Shown here: positions 1-8,631 of the stretch, one piece after another
Layout: each line of letters opens with the position of its first letter
How positions within the stretch are numbered: the first letter of the stretch is position 1
From: Clostridia bacterium
GTDB lineage: Bacteria > Bacillota > Peptococcia > DRI-13 > UBA5745
NCBI GenBank assembly: GCA_018434325.1
Contig: JAHDPO010000042.1
Span: 1 to 60,659 of the forward strand
Length of the DNA: 60,659 nucleotides
Direction: 5' to 3'
Notes under the pieces: model-generated
Databases searched by the model: none
The model's input: only the letters and a program-made list of their open reading frames with translations
What the model was told of the DNA's origin: nothing
Translations under genes and position numbers: made by a program

Positions 1-249
1 ATGGCCCGCACTGATTCGACCTCCTGTCTCAACAGTGCTTTCCACGCCGTCCATGGCGTTTCAGCCATTAAACCTCATTGCCTCAGCAGCCAATTCTACA
101 ATCTGTCTCCAGGTGCATTCGCCTTTTGCGGCAGAATCTGTATAAAAGTTAGAACTTGGCAGTGAAGGCAATAATGCGAATTGCTCTTGCACCGTCGCCG
201 GATTGTGAATCGGCAGCGGCGAATCAACATTAATTATAGGAGTTTGGCA

Positions 250-3200
250 GTGGAAGCAATGGATGCGGTGAGCGGAAAAAAGGCTTTTTGGAAGAATTGC
301 CGGCGGGCCATTTGGGGCAATAAACGCCGCTCTCTTTTGCTGCTCCTGATTACGGCTTTAGGCTCCGCTTTTTTCGTGGGCCTGCGCTCCACCTCGCCGG
401 ACATGAACTTAACCTTCGACCGCTATTTTGACAGCCAGGCTATGTACGACATTCAAATTGTCAGCAATTTAGGGTTGACCAAAGATAATGTGGAAGCTTT
501 TCGCGCCGTAGAGGGAGTGGAACGGGTGGAGCCGGCCTATTCTGCGGATCTTTTTGCCCAGATAGGCGACGCCAGCTACCTCTTCCGTTTTCATTCTCTG
601 CCGGAGGATTCCGGGAATATGTTGGCGGCTCCCAGCCTGCGAAAAGGGCGCTTGGCCTTAATGCCCGGCGAATGTCTGGTGGATTATCGCTTTGCTTTGA
701 TCGCCCAATGCCAAATCGGCGACGAGCTGGCCATTTTTACCGGTGACGACAGCCCCGTTACCGATTTTCTATCACAGAAAACCTACACCATTGCAGGCTT
801 GGTGGACTCGCCTCTTTATCTCCTGCCCAACCTGGGCTCTTCCAGCAAGGGCAGCGGTTCTTTAGACGCCTTTGCCTATTTGCCGGCGGAGGAGTTTACT
901 GCCGGCGTCTATACGGAAGTGCAGATTGCCTTAACGAATCCCCGCCGCTATTCCCGTTTTGATCAAGGGTTTAAGGATATGTCCGGCGCGGTGGAAGACA
1001 AACTGCAGGAGTTAGGCGATGAAATGGTTCAAAAGCGGCGGCGGGTCTTAATCGCGCAGGGCGGCAAGGAAATTGAGGATAGCCGCCGGGCTGTGCGGGC
1101 TTCCCGGGAAGCATTGAGACGTCAAGAAGAGATACTTGTCCAAGGGGAAAGAGACTGGCAAGAGCAGGCGGCGGAGCTGGCCCGGCAAAAATACCGGCTT
1201 GAGCAGGGCCTGGCTCAAGGCCGGCAAATGCTCCGGGAAGGACGCGGAAAATTAGATGAGGCCCGCCGCAGTCTTGAGGCAGGCATGGCCGCTTTGAGAC
1301 AAGGGGAGAAGAGTATTTCCCTTGCCGTTGCTGCCGGGGTCAATGCCGGGGCGGTAAACGCCGGGGAGGCTGGCGGCGGTAGCGATGCTGTGGCTGCCTC
1401 CGACGTTGCGGCTGCCTTCAGCGGCGGGCTTTCCAATCAGGCCCTGCTTGCCGCTTTGGAGGAGCAAAAAAAGGCGCTGGCGACAGCCGGGCGTCAGCTG
1501 GAAGAGCAAGAAATGCTGCTTTTGCAGGAGGAGCTGAATATCCAGGCTGATGGCTATGGGCAGCTGGCCCAGCTTGAGGCCGGCGAAAGAGAATTGGAGT
1601 TGGCGGCCGATATTTTAGCCGACAGCCGCAGCGCTTTGACGGCAGCCAAAAGCAGGGCGGAAACCTCTCTGGCTCTGGCGGAGAAGGCTTTGCTGGAAGG
1701 CCAAAAAGCCCTGGCCAATCTGCCCCAGGGCAAATGCTACGTCCTGGGCCTGGAAAAAACCATGGGCTTCGGCAGTTTTGAGCAAGACAGCCAAAGAATC
1801 AACTCCTTAAGCTATACCTTTCCTTTGGTTTTCTTCCTGGTGGCGGCCCTGGTGGCCTTTACCAGCATCGTGCGGATCATTGAGGATGACCGGGCTACTG
1901 CCGCCGCCATGGTTTCGCTGGGCTACGATACGAAAACCATCATGGGGAAATATCTGATCTATGCCTTGGCCGTAGCCATCCCCGGCACTATTTTAGGTAT
2001 TGCCATAGGTTACCGCCTGCTGCCGGTCATTGTTTTTAATTTTGGCTATCGTATTATGTATCTTTTGCCGCCGATTCAGGTTCGCCTTTATGGCGGCCTC
2101 TGTGCCCAAGCTTTCCTGATTTGTCTGACCAGCGTCGTTCTGCCGGCCTTTCTCGTTTCCTTTTCCTTATATAAGCAGAGCCCGGCCCAATTGACCAGGC
2201 CGAAAGCACCCCAGGGCGGCAAGCGGGTTTTTTTAGAAAACATCAAGACCTTATGGCGCTCCCTCAGTTTTTCCGCCAAAGTCACTGCCCGCAATATTCT
2301 CCGCTATAAAAAACGTTTCGCCATGACGGTGGTGGGCATTATCGGCTGTACGGCCATCGTTCTCACCGGCTTTGGTTTGCGGGATTCCATTAAATCCATT
2401 ACCATCAATCAGTTTGAGCGCATCTATCACTTCGGATTGCGCATCACCATTGCTGACGAGGCCAAGGGCTCTGAGCGCTCGGCTCTGGAGCGCTTCCTGG
2501 CGGCGGAAAAAGCAATAGAAGCCTGGCAGTATCAGCATCGGGAAAATATCGAAGTAAGCTTTCGCCAGAAAGAGGATGCCCATGAAACTACTCTGGTGGT
2601 TCCCCAGGACCCGGAAAATTTGGGCCAGTTCATCCGCTTGGTACAGCCCCGAACGGAGAACACGGTGACGCCAACGGATAAGGGTGCGGTGATTACGGAA
2701 AAGCTGGCTTCTCTTTTGGGGGTTAAAGCTGGGGATACCATCACCCTGAAAGACGAAGACGATAACTTTTATCAGGTTCCTGTGGCGGCGGTGACCGAAA
2801 ACTATGTGGAGCATTTTCTTTACATGACGCCGGAGCAATACCGCTATGTGTTTGACAGCAAAATCCGTTATAATACTCTGCTTTGCCGTACCGCATCTTT
2901 AAGCCAAAGCCGTCAGGACGAGCTGGGCCTGGCCATTCTTGATTTTGGCGGCGTCAGCGCCTTATCTTATAATGACCGGGTCAAGGATTTCTATCAGGAT
3001 ATGATTGGCTCCCTCAATGTGGTGGTTCTTGTTTTGATTCTGTCCGGCGCTTTGCTTTCTTTTGTGGTGCTTTTCTGCCTTACAGGCATCAACATTGATG
3101 AACGCAAGCGGGAGCTGGCTACTTTGCGGGTGCTGGGTTTTTATGAAGAGGAGGCGGCCGCTTATGTTTTCCGGGAGAATATCGTCAATACCATCATTGG

Positions 3201-3414
3201 CGTACTTTTAGGCTTGGGAGCCGGCGTTTTACTGCATCAGTACATCATCCGGACAGCCGAAATCGACAGGGTGATGTTTGGCAAAACCATTGCCTGGCCC
3301 AGCTATATTATGGCGGCTGTTCTGACGTTTTTGTTTACGCTCTTTGTCAACGCCGTTATGAAAAAGGATATTCGCAATATCGACATGGTGGAATCGCTGA
3401 AAAGCGTAGAATAA
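250..3414 (+). CDS. FtsX/MacB-type ABC transporter permease with large coiled-coil insert
   Basis: Membrane permease of the MacB/FtsX family, probably exporting a peptide, lipid or drug together with the adaptor encoded next. About 1054 residues. A first membrane segment lies near residues 28-46. An extracytoplasmic domain follows, then a long Glu/Gln/Arg/Ala-rich coiled coil at roughly 255-510. A membrane block starts near 517, and a second FtsX half (near 691, with last segments near 918-945, 976 and 1013) ends the protein. I chose GTG 250 because AGGAG at 238-242 lies 7 nt upstream; an earlier in-frame TTG at 181 has no such site. The coiled coil makes it longer than typical FtsX proteins. 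No ATPase gene is adjacent in the window. Family assignment is confident; substrate is unknown. Confidence 0.88.
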   Translation: MEAMDAVSGKKAFWKNCRRAIWGNKRRSLLLLLITALGSAFFVGLRSTSPDMNLTFDRYFDSQAMYDIQIVSNLGLTKDNVEAFRAVEGVERVEPAYSADLFAQIGDASYLFRFHSLPEDSGNMLAAPSLRKGRLALMPGECLVDYRFALIAQCQIGDELAIFTGDDSPVTDFLSQKTYTIAGLVDSPLYLLPNLGSSSKGSGSLDAFAYLPAEEFTAGVYTEVQIALTNPRRYSRFDQGFKDMSGAVEDKLQELGDEMVQKRRRVLIAQGGKEIEDSRRAVRASREALRRQEEILVQGERDWQEQAAELARQKYRLEQGLAQGRQMLREGRGKLDEARRSLEAGMAALRQGEKSISLAVAAGVNAGAVNAGEAGGGSDAVAASDVAAAFSGGLSNQALLAALEEQKKALATAGRQLEEQEMLLLQEELNIQADGYGQLAQLEAGERELELAADILADSRSALTAAKSRAETSLALAEKALLEGQKALANLPQGKCYVLGLEKTMGFGSFEQDSQRINSLSYTFPLVFFLVAALVAFTSIVRIIEDDRATAAAMVSLGYDTKTIMGKYLIYALAVAIPGTILGIAIGYRLLPVIVFNFGYRIMYLLPPIQVRLYGGLCAQAFLICLTSVVLPAFLVSFSLYKQSPAQLTRPKAPQGGKRVFLENIKTLWRSLSFSAKVTARNILRYKKRFAMTVVGIIGCTAIVLTGFGLRDSIKSITINQFERIYHFGLRITIADEAKGSERSALERFLAAEKAIEAWQYQHRENIEVSFRQKEDAHETTLVVPQDPENLGQFIRLVQPRTENTVTPTDKGAVITEKLASLLGVKAGDTITLKDEDDNFYQVPVAAVTENYVEHFLYMTPEQYRYVFDSKIRYNTLLCRTASLSQSRQDELGLAILDFGGVSALSYNDRVKDFYQDMIGSLNVVVLVLILSGALLSFVVLFCLTGINIDERKRELATLRVLGFYEEEAAAYVFRENIVNTIIGVLLGLGAGVLLHQYIIRTAEIDRVMFGKTIAWPSYIMAAVLTFLFTLFVNAVMKKDIRNIDMVESLKSVE

Positions 3415-3432
3415 ATAACAGGAGGCGCAGAG

Positions 3433-4827
3433 GTGAATATTCAGGAGCTCATGACAAAATGGCGAACATTTAAAGCCGGCCTTTCCGAAGGCGCTGTTCG
3501 TAAGATAACGGCGGCAATAGCGCTGGCAGCAGTGCTTCTTCTGGCCTGCTTTCTGCTCAATAGATACCGCTCCCTTCCTCCCGCCGCCTACACTCTGCAG
3601 CAGATGAACCTGCGGCAGTCTGTACAGGCAGAGGGCATGGTGGAGTCCGGAGAAAAAAGGGAGATTTATGCCCCCTCCGGCTTGAAGGTGCAGCAGCTGT
3701 TGGCAAAAGAAGGGGACCAGGTGGCCGGCGGCGACGTGCTGGCCTTGCTGGATACGGAAGCCCTGGCCTTGGAGATCCGCCGGGGAGAATTGAGCATCCA
3801 AAGCGCCGAGGCTAATCTTTCCAGCGAGCAGCGGTCTTTGGCTAACGGTGTGACTAACGCCCGCAATGCCCAGTCCGGCGCCGCCTTGTCTTTGCAAACT
3901 GCCCAGCGGGAGCTTGACTCCCTGATTGCCCAGCAGGGCAATGAAGCGGCGGTGGTAGCGGCCCGGGCCAATCTGGATTATGCCCGGCGCACCTGGGAAA
4001 ATTACCAGACCTTAGCGGCGGCAGAGGCCGTTTCCCGGGAGGCTTTAGCACAAGCGGAGGAGGCCTGTCATAAAGCCGAGGCGGCCTACGCCGATGCCGT
4101 ACAAGGAGCTGCCGACAAACTGGCCCAGGCCCGGGAGGATCTGGAGGCTGTCAGGCTGCGGCAGCAAAATGCTGCCGATACTTTACAGGACGCCATGGCC
4201 CGCAATACGGACCCGGCGGCTGTTGCCCTGGAGTTGCAGCGGGTAACTTTAGAAGAGAAGAAGCTGCGGCTGCGGGATGCCGAGATTTCCGCCCCGATTG
4301 CCGGCCGCGTCACCTATATTGCTGCCAAGACGGGAGTTCCCGCCTCCGGCCTTTTATTCGTCATCGAAAATGATCAGGATTTGTTGGTGCGGGCCAGAGT
4401 CGAAGAGTCCAATATGGCAGGCTTAGCGCCGGATACTCCTTGCCTGATTCGGGCTGTTGGCTCCGGACGGGAATATTCCGGCCGGGTCGTCTGGGTGGCC
4501 AATGCTGCCGAGCGCGATGGGGCCGGCGATTTTTCAGCAGTGACCGGCGACGAGGTCTTCTTTCCGGTAAAAGTCAGTATAGAGGAGCCCGGCGGCGAAC
4601 TGCTGATCGGCATGAACGCAGAGGTGGAATTCATCCTGGCTCAACGGGAGAATTGTTACGCTGTGCCTAAGGATTTGCTGGAAGAAATTCAAGGGAAGAC
4701 CTATGTTTACACCAGGAGAGGTTTTTTCTTGAAGCGGATACCTGTGGAGACCGGTCTGCAAACGGGCAAAATGACGGAAATCAGCGGCGGAGCTTTGCGG
4801 GACGGCTTGTCGCTATACAAAAAATAG
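3433..4827 (+). CDS. HlyD-like periplasmic adaptor / membrane fusion protein
   Basis: Adaptor subunit expected to work with the upstream FtsX-type permease. One N-terminal membrane anchor lies near residues 24-43. A first half of the barrel-sandwich (lipoyl-like) domain is near 67-114 (APSGLKVQQLLAKEGDQV). An alpha-helical hairpin rich in Ala/Glu/Gln spans about 115-285. The second lipoyl half follows (ISAPIAGRVTYIAAKTG), then beta-barrel domains. GTG start 18 nt after the permease stop with a GGAGG site just upstream, so the two genes are very likely co-transcribed. Length (464 aa) is normal for the family. Substrate unknown. Confidence 0.88.
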   Translation: MNIQELMTKWRTFKAGLSEGAVRKITAAIALAAVLLLACFLLNRYRSLPPAAYTLQQMNLRQSVQAEGMVESGEKREIYAPSGLKVQQLLAKEGDQVAGGDVLALLDTEALALEIRRGELSIQSAEANLSSEQRSLANGVTNARNAQSGAALSLQTAQRELDSLIAQQGNEAAVVAARANLDYARRTWENYQTLAAAEAVSREALAQAEEACHKAEAAYADAVQGAADKLAQAREDLEAVRLRQQNAADTLQDAMARNTDPAAVALELQRVTLEEKKLRLRDAEISAPIAGRVTYIAAKTGVPASGLLFVIENDQDLLVRARVEESNMAGLAPDTPCLIRAVGSGREYSGRVVWVANAAERDGAGDFSAVTGDEVFFPVKVSIEEPGGELLIGMNAEVEFILAQRENCYAVPKDLLEEIQGKTYVYTRRGFFLKRIPVETGLQTGKMTEISGGALRDGLSLYKK

Positions 4828-4903
4828 CGGCGGCCGGCCGCTATGCTGCGAAGATTTTGAAGAGGCGGAGGAAGAGGCATGGATAAAATGCTAAGGAGGC
4901 GGC

Positions 4904-5548
4904 ATGGATAGAATAAAAGAAAAAAAAGCCCATACCGAAGGCCAGCTTCTGGAGGCTGCTTTTGCCCTTTTTTTAGAAAAGGGGACGGAACAAACCACCA
5001 TCGACCAAATAGTAAAAAGGGCGGGCTTGGCTAAAGGAACCTTTTATTTATATTTTCAGGACAAGCAGCATTTGCTTCAGCGCCTGGTTCAGGTTTATGC
5101 TGATGCTCTGCTGGAAGAGGCTTGGGCGGAGTGCTTTCCTACCTCGGGGGATTGGGATATCCTCTCTTTGATGACCCGTTTTGCGGAATGGCTGATCGAC
5201 GCCTTTGCCCGGGATAGCCGCCTCATTCGCTTCATTCACCGGGATCTGTCCTTTCAGCTTTTTTCCAGCATCACCACCAGGCCGATAAGAGATTTGCCGC
5301 CTGCTGTGCTGATCAATATTTCCGGCGCCATTTCTGAGGATGCTCCTTTTAATGCTTTGGACAGAATCATTTTTCTTTTGGAGAAAAGCGGTATCGTGAT
5401 GAAAAATCCCCAAATCGCCCTTTTCATGATCATCGAATTGATTGTGGGCACTTGCTATCAGGCGATTATTTACGGCGAGCCTTTAAATGCCCAAGAATTG
5501 AAGCCTCATCTTTTTGCGGCAATCGACGGGCTGGTACGCTGTATGTAA
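4904..5548 (+). CDS. TetR/AcrR family transcriptional regulator
   Basis: DNA-binding repressor of the TetR family, 214 aa. The N-terminal helix-turn-helix is clear at about residues 25-53 (TTIDQIVKRAGLAKGTFYLYF is the typical recognition-helix block), followed by a divergent ligand-binding C-terminal domain. The ATG has AAGGAGG 5 nt upstream. It lies 76 nt downstream of the adaptor gene on the same strand, so it most likely controls the FtsX/HlyD exporter. The effector cannot be predicted from sequence. Confidence 0.9.
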   Translation: MDRIKEKKAHTEGQLLEAAFALFLEKGTEQTTIDQIVKRAGLAKGTFYLYFQDKQHLLQRLVQVYADALLEEAWAECFPTSGDWDILSLMTRFAEWLIDAFARDSRLIRFIHRDLSFQLFSSITTRPIRDLPPAVLINISGAISEDAPFNALDRIIFLLEKSGIVMKNPQIALFMIIELIVGTCYQAIIYGEPLNAQELKPHLFAAIDGLVRCM

Positions 5549-5576
5549 GGAAGCGGCAGATAGCAGATAAGGGAGA

Positions 5577-6389
5577 GTGAAGAATTTGCAAGACCATTTC
5601 CAAGACCATTTTCAGGAGGGTCCTAAGGAGAATAAGGAAGCCTTTTGGCGGGCCTGCGATAAAGTCCTGTATCAACAGCGGGAAAGCAAAGGCATCGGTA
5701 CTTTAGGTGAAAAAACTCTCCACGCCGTCCTTAAATATTATATTGAACCGGAAGAAAAATACCATGAACAACGGCTGGGCGCTTTTGTGGCGGATATCCT
5801 TAAAAATGGCGAGATTTGGGAAATCCAGACTCGCAGCTTTAACAAGCTGAGAAAGAAGCTGGCTGCTTTTCTGGAGGAGCATCAGGTGACCATCGTCTAT
5901 CCGCTGCCCCGGACGAAATGGCTGATCTGGCTGGATCAGAACACGGGGGAAGCCACAAAAAAACGGAAATCCCCCAAATTGGGCAGCGCCTGCGACTGTT
6001 TTCATGAGCTGTATAAAATTAAAAGCCTGCTGGCTCACCCTAATTTAAATTTGCGGATAGTCATGCTGGATGTGGAGGAATATCGTTATTTAAACGGCTG
6101 GGATCTGGCCAAAAAACGAGGCTCCAGCCGCTGCAACCGCATACCTTTGGCCATTGCCGGCGAGCTGCATATCGCCGCCGCCGGCGATTATCAAGAGCTG
6201 ATTCCGCCGGCTTTAACGACAGGTTTTACCACCAAGGATTTCAGTAAAGCCGCCAAAATCAGTCCGGCTAAGGCCGGCCTGGCGCTGAATGTATTGCGGC
6301 ACTTGGGCGCTGTGGAGGCTGTCGGCAAATCAGGCAATGCTATTTTGTACAACCGGCAGATAAAAGAGTCGGCCTTCAACTGCCTTTAA
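5577..6389 (+). CDS. Conserved hypothetical protein, possible PD-(D/E)XK-like domain plus winged helix
   Basis: 270 aa, not assigned to a named family by me. The N-terminal half contains GTLGEKTLHAVLKYY and then NGEIWEIQTRSFNKLRKKL; the pattern of an acidic residue, then E-x-Q-x-R and a following Lys-rich helix resembles the core of PD-(D/E)XK nuclease-fold proteins (inference only). The C-terminal ~80 residues (TTKDFSKAAKISPAKAGLALNVLRHLGAV) look like a winged helix-turn-helix. Start is either GTG 5577 (GGGAG almost touching it) or TTG 5586 (10-nt spacing). It sits 28 nt after the TetR gene and before the rplS promoter, so it may be the last gene of the exporter operon. Real coding potential is strong; function unknown. 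Confidence 0.75.
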   Translation: MKNLQDHFQDHFQEGPKENKEAFWRACDKVLYQQRESKGIGTLGEKTLHAVLKYYIEPEEKYHEQRLGAFVADILKNGEIWEIQTRSFNKLRKKLAAFLEEHQVTIVYPLPRTKWLIWLDQNTGEATKKRKSPKLGSACDCFHELYKIKSLLAHPNLNLRIVMLDVEEYRYLNGWDLAKKRGSSRCNRIPLAIAGELHIAAAGDYQELIPPALTTGFTTKDFSKAAKISPAKAGLALNVLRHLGAVEAVGKSGNAILYNRQIKESAFNCL

Positions 6390-6420
6390 CGCCTTCAAGT
6401 GCCTTCAATTAAGAAAAGGC

Positions 6421-6449
6421 TTGTGCTATAGAATTTTCTGTGATAAAAT
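6421..6449 (+). promoter_or_regulatory. Sigma-A-type promoter of rplS
   Basis: TTGTGC at 6421-6426, a 17-nt spacer and TAAAAT at 6444-6449. It lies about 97 nt upstream of the rplS start and leaves room for the structured leader described separately. Confidence 0.6.
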
Positions 6450-6470
6450 ACTCAGGTATTCGCCTGTTGG

Positions 6471-6540
6471 CAAGAACGGATGGTCCGCTGTCTTGATAGA
6501 TAGGCAAGGCATGAACATCTATGCAGGGAGGAGGATAGAT
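6471..6540 (+). promoter_or_regulatory. Structured 5' leader of rplS (candidate L19 autoregulatory leader)
   Basis: Two hairpins can be drawn between the promoter and the rplS start. The first pairs CAAGA 6471-6475 with TCTTG 6491-6495 and CGGA 6477-6480 with TCCG 6484-6487. The second pairs ATCTAT 6517-6522 with ATAGAT 6535-6540 and holds the GGAGGAGG ribosome-binding region in its loop. Ribosomal protein L19 leaders that mediate autoregulation are known in Firmicutes; whether this one belongs to that family needs a covariance-model search. Confidence 0.45.
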
Positions 6541-6545
6541 AGATT

Positions 6546-6887
6546 ATGGATTTATTGAGAAGTATTGAAGTTGGCCAGCTGCGCAATGACGTACCGGAAT
6601 TCCGGCCTGGTGATACCGTTAAGGTACACGTTAAGGTTGTTGAAGGCGCTAAGGAAAGGGTACAGGCTTTTGAAGGCGTTGTGATCAAACGCCGGGGCAG
6701 CGGCATTAATGAGACTTTTACCGTGCGTCGGGTTTCCTATGGTGTGGGCGTGGAGCGTTGCTTCCCCGTGCATATGCCCAGGATTCAAAAGATCGAAGTG
6801 ATGCGTAAAGGTAAAGTACGTCGGGCAAAGCTCTTTTATTTGCGCAACCTTTCCGGCAAAGCAGCCAGGATCAAGGAAAGAGCCTAA
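6546..6887 (+). CDS. rplS: 50S ribosomal protein L19
   Basis: Large-subunit ribosomal protein L19, located at the 30S-50S interface. 113 aa, the usual length. The core signature is obvious: [16 protein letters not shown] near residues 20-35, then [20 protein letters not shown] and [13 protein letters not shown]. The ATG follows a GGAGGAGG site. In many Firmicutes rplS lies near trmD, ylqF and rnhB; here ylqF, rnhB and yraN follow after a terminator and a 0.5-kb gap, while trmD is not adjacent. Confidence 0.98.
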   Translation: MDLLRSIEVGQLRNDVPEFRPGDTVKVHVKVVEGAKERVQAFEGVVIKRRGSGINETFTVRRVSYGVGVERCFPVHMPRIQKIEVMRKGKVRRAKLFYLRNLSGKAARIKERA

Positions 6888-6915
6888 TCCGGGTATCAGT
6901 TGGCACAAGATTGGG

Positions 6916-6946
6916 AAGCTGTCTTTCGAGGCAGCTTTTTTCTTTT
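6916..6946 (+). terminator. Rho-independent terminator after rplS
   Basis: AAGCTGTC pairs with GGCAGCTT (one G-T pair) around a short loop, followed directly by a T-run at 6937-6942. It starts 29 nt after the rplS stop. Confidence 0.85.
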
Positions 6947-6947
6947 A

Positions 6948-7366
6948 TAGCTTACGGGGGTTGTCAGACCTGGGCCCGGCTCTTCGCTGTCCATAAGTGA
7001 AGCTGCACTTGGCGGATACTGAGTTCTCTCAGGCTAACTGTACAAAATTTGAGGTAGTGCACGACTAATAGGAATTAATTTTAATTAAAAAAGTATTTTT
7101 GAGTAAAAAATGCATAGAAATTGATTTATCGTATAAAAAACGCATTTTATTAAACCTTATTCATTTTAGATTCGAGCACAAGTTCGATTTTTGTACAGCT
7201 GGCCTTTGTATAGATAGCCTTTGTACAACCCGCCAATAAACACGGGGGCAGGCATGAGTTTTAACCTGAGCCCTCCTCAGAGGCAGAGTTGGCTCGGCGG
7301 CGGTTCTTTGGCTTAGCGGCTCTAAGCAGCCGAAGATTTTGCATACATAGCCTTTGCCGATTTTTC
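6948..7366. other. AT-rich intergenic region with a 10-bp inverted repeat
   Basis: No convincing gene. The middle is very AT-rich. CTGTACAAAA at 7038-7047 is inverted at 7189-7198, bracketing 161 bp, and a further TTTGTACA lies just downstream. This could be a decayed small mobile element or simply AT-rich leader DNA; I see no target duplication and no internal reading frame. Confidence 0.35.
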
Positions 7367-7394
7367 TTGTAAAATTGGACAGGCATGATATAAT
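7367..7394 (+). promoter_or_regulatory. Promoter of the ylqF-rnhB-yraN run
   Basis: TTGTAA at 7367-7372, 16-nt spacer, perfect TATAAT at 7389-7394, 32 nt before the ylqF start. A second TATAAT at 7401-7406 has no well-spaced -35. Confidence 0.6.
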
Positions 7395-7425
7395 ATGGTA
7401 TATAATGGAAGTGAAGGGAAAGAAC

Positions 7426-8538
7426 ATGACGATTCAATGGTTTCCCGGCCATATGGCCAAGACCCGGCGGCTGATGACGGACAATCTGAAACTGGTGGAT
7501 GTGGTAGTCGAGATTCTGGATGCCCGTTTGCCTCAAAGCAGCCGCAATCCTTTAATCAACGAGATCATCGGAGAGAAGCCGCGGGTTTTGGTGTTGGCTA
7601 AAGCCGACCTGGCAGAGGAGGAGATGAGCAAGGCATGGTTGTCTTGTTTCCGAAAGCAAGGCTTGGCCGCTGTGGCTTGTGATTTCAAAGGGTCTAATCC
7701 CAAGGGCGAAATCAAAGCCGTTACGGAAGCCATGAGAAGTCAGGCTAAGGAGCTGCTGGCCAGGCGGCAGAGCCGGGGCATCAGCAATCAGGTGATCCGG
7801 GCGATGATTACCGGTATCCCCAATGTAGGCAAGTCCACGATGATCAATTTATTTGCCGGCAAAGCCCGGACGGAGACCGGCGACCGGCCGGGGGTGACCA
7901 AGGGCAAACAGTGGATTCGCCTGGATAAGGATCTGGAACTGCTGGATATGCCGGGTATTTTATGGCCCAATCTGACAGACCGGGAAGGAGCCAGAAAGCT
8001 GGCCGTCACCGGCGCCGTCGGCGATAATGCCTACTCCCATCAAGAACTGGCTCTTTGGCTGATCGCTTGGCTGCGGGCCCACCGTCCCGGCCGGCTGGCC
8101 CAGCGCTACGGCGTGGTGGAATCCGGCTTGGAGGCTGATGTGGCGGAGCTTTTAGAGCGTTGGCAGGAGGAGCAGTCCATGCTGGCAATGGAGCGGCTGC
8201 CGGCTGATGAAGAAGAGGGTCGTCAGCAGCCCGACCTGCTGTCTTTAGCTATTTTGGAGGCTATCGGTAAGCGCCGGGGACTTTTACGTAAAGGCGGCAT
8301 TGTCGAAAGGGACAAGACGGCAGTAATTTTACTGGATGAGCTGCGAGGCGGCAAACTAGGCCGGATTACTTGGGATGATCCGGGGGATTATTGCGATGGC
8401 CGTGAGATAAGCGGTGGCAAAGAGGCTGACGGGTACGCAGGGGCTAAGCAGAGCGCAGATACCGGCAAAGGTGCAGAGGTTAAGGCCGCTGAAGCAACCG
8501 GCTGTAGAGAAGCAATTGACAGCAGCGAAAAACAGTGA
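7426..8538 (+). CDS. ylqF: Ribosome biogenesis GTPase YlqF/RbgA
   Basis: Circularly permuted GTPase needed for late maturation of the 50S ribosomal subunit. About 370 aa from ATG 7426 (MTIQWFPGHMAK is the canonical family start; GAAGGG lies upstream). Motif order is permuted as expected: G4-like LVLAKADL near residue 60, then G1 GIPNVGKSTMINL near 130, then G3 DMPGILWP near 178. The C-terminal ~50 residues (after the GRITWDDP motif) are a low-complexity Lys/Gly/Ala tail beyond the usual family length. First gene of a run with rnhB and yraN. Confidence 0.95.
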   Translation: MTIQWFPGHMAKTRRLMTDNLKLVDVVVEILDARLPQSSRNPLINEIIGEKPRVLVLAKADLAEEEMSKAWLSCFRKQGLAAVACDFKGSNPKGEIKAVTEAMRSQAKELLARRQSRGISNQVIRAMITGIPNVGKSTMINLFAGKARTETGDRPGVTKGKQWIRLDKDLELLDMPGILWPNLTDREGARKLAVTGAVGDNAYSHQELALWLIAWLRAHRPGRLAQRYGVVESGLEADVAELLERWQEEQSMLAMERLPADEEEGRQQPDLLSLAILEAIGKRRGLLRKGGIVERDKTAVILLDELRGGKLGRITWDDPGDYCDGREISGGKEADGYAGAKQSADTGKGAEVKAAEATGCREAIDSSEKQ

Positions 8539-8631
8539 AAAGCTTAGTTTTAGCGGCAGCCATAACGATGAACCGGCGCTGGCGGTTGATCAGCGTTGCT
8601 AATTAACGGTATTGTGATAGGGATGGAAAGA

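Noticed and set aside
1-250. A minus-strand open frame ending at 61 (reading ...AKGECTWRQIVELAAEAMRFNG) followed by GGAGG and a GTG at 11-9.
   Set aside because: The frame has no supported start and overlaps the permease start region; the downstream GTG shows fewer than four codons before the window edge. Possibly real outside the window, but not supportable here.
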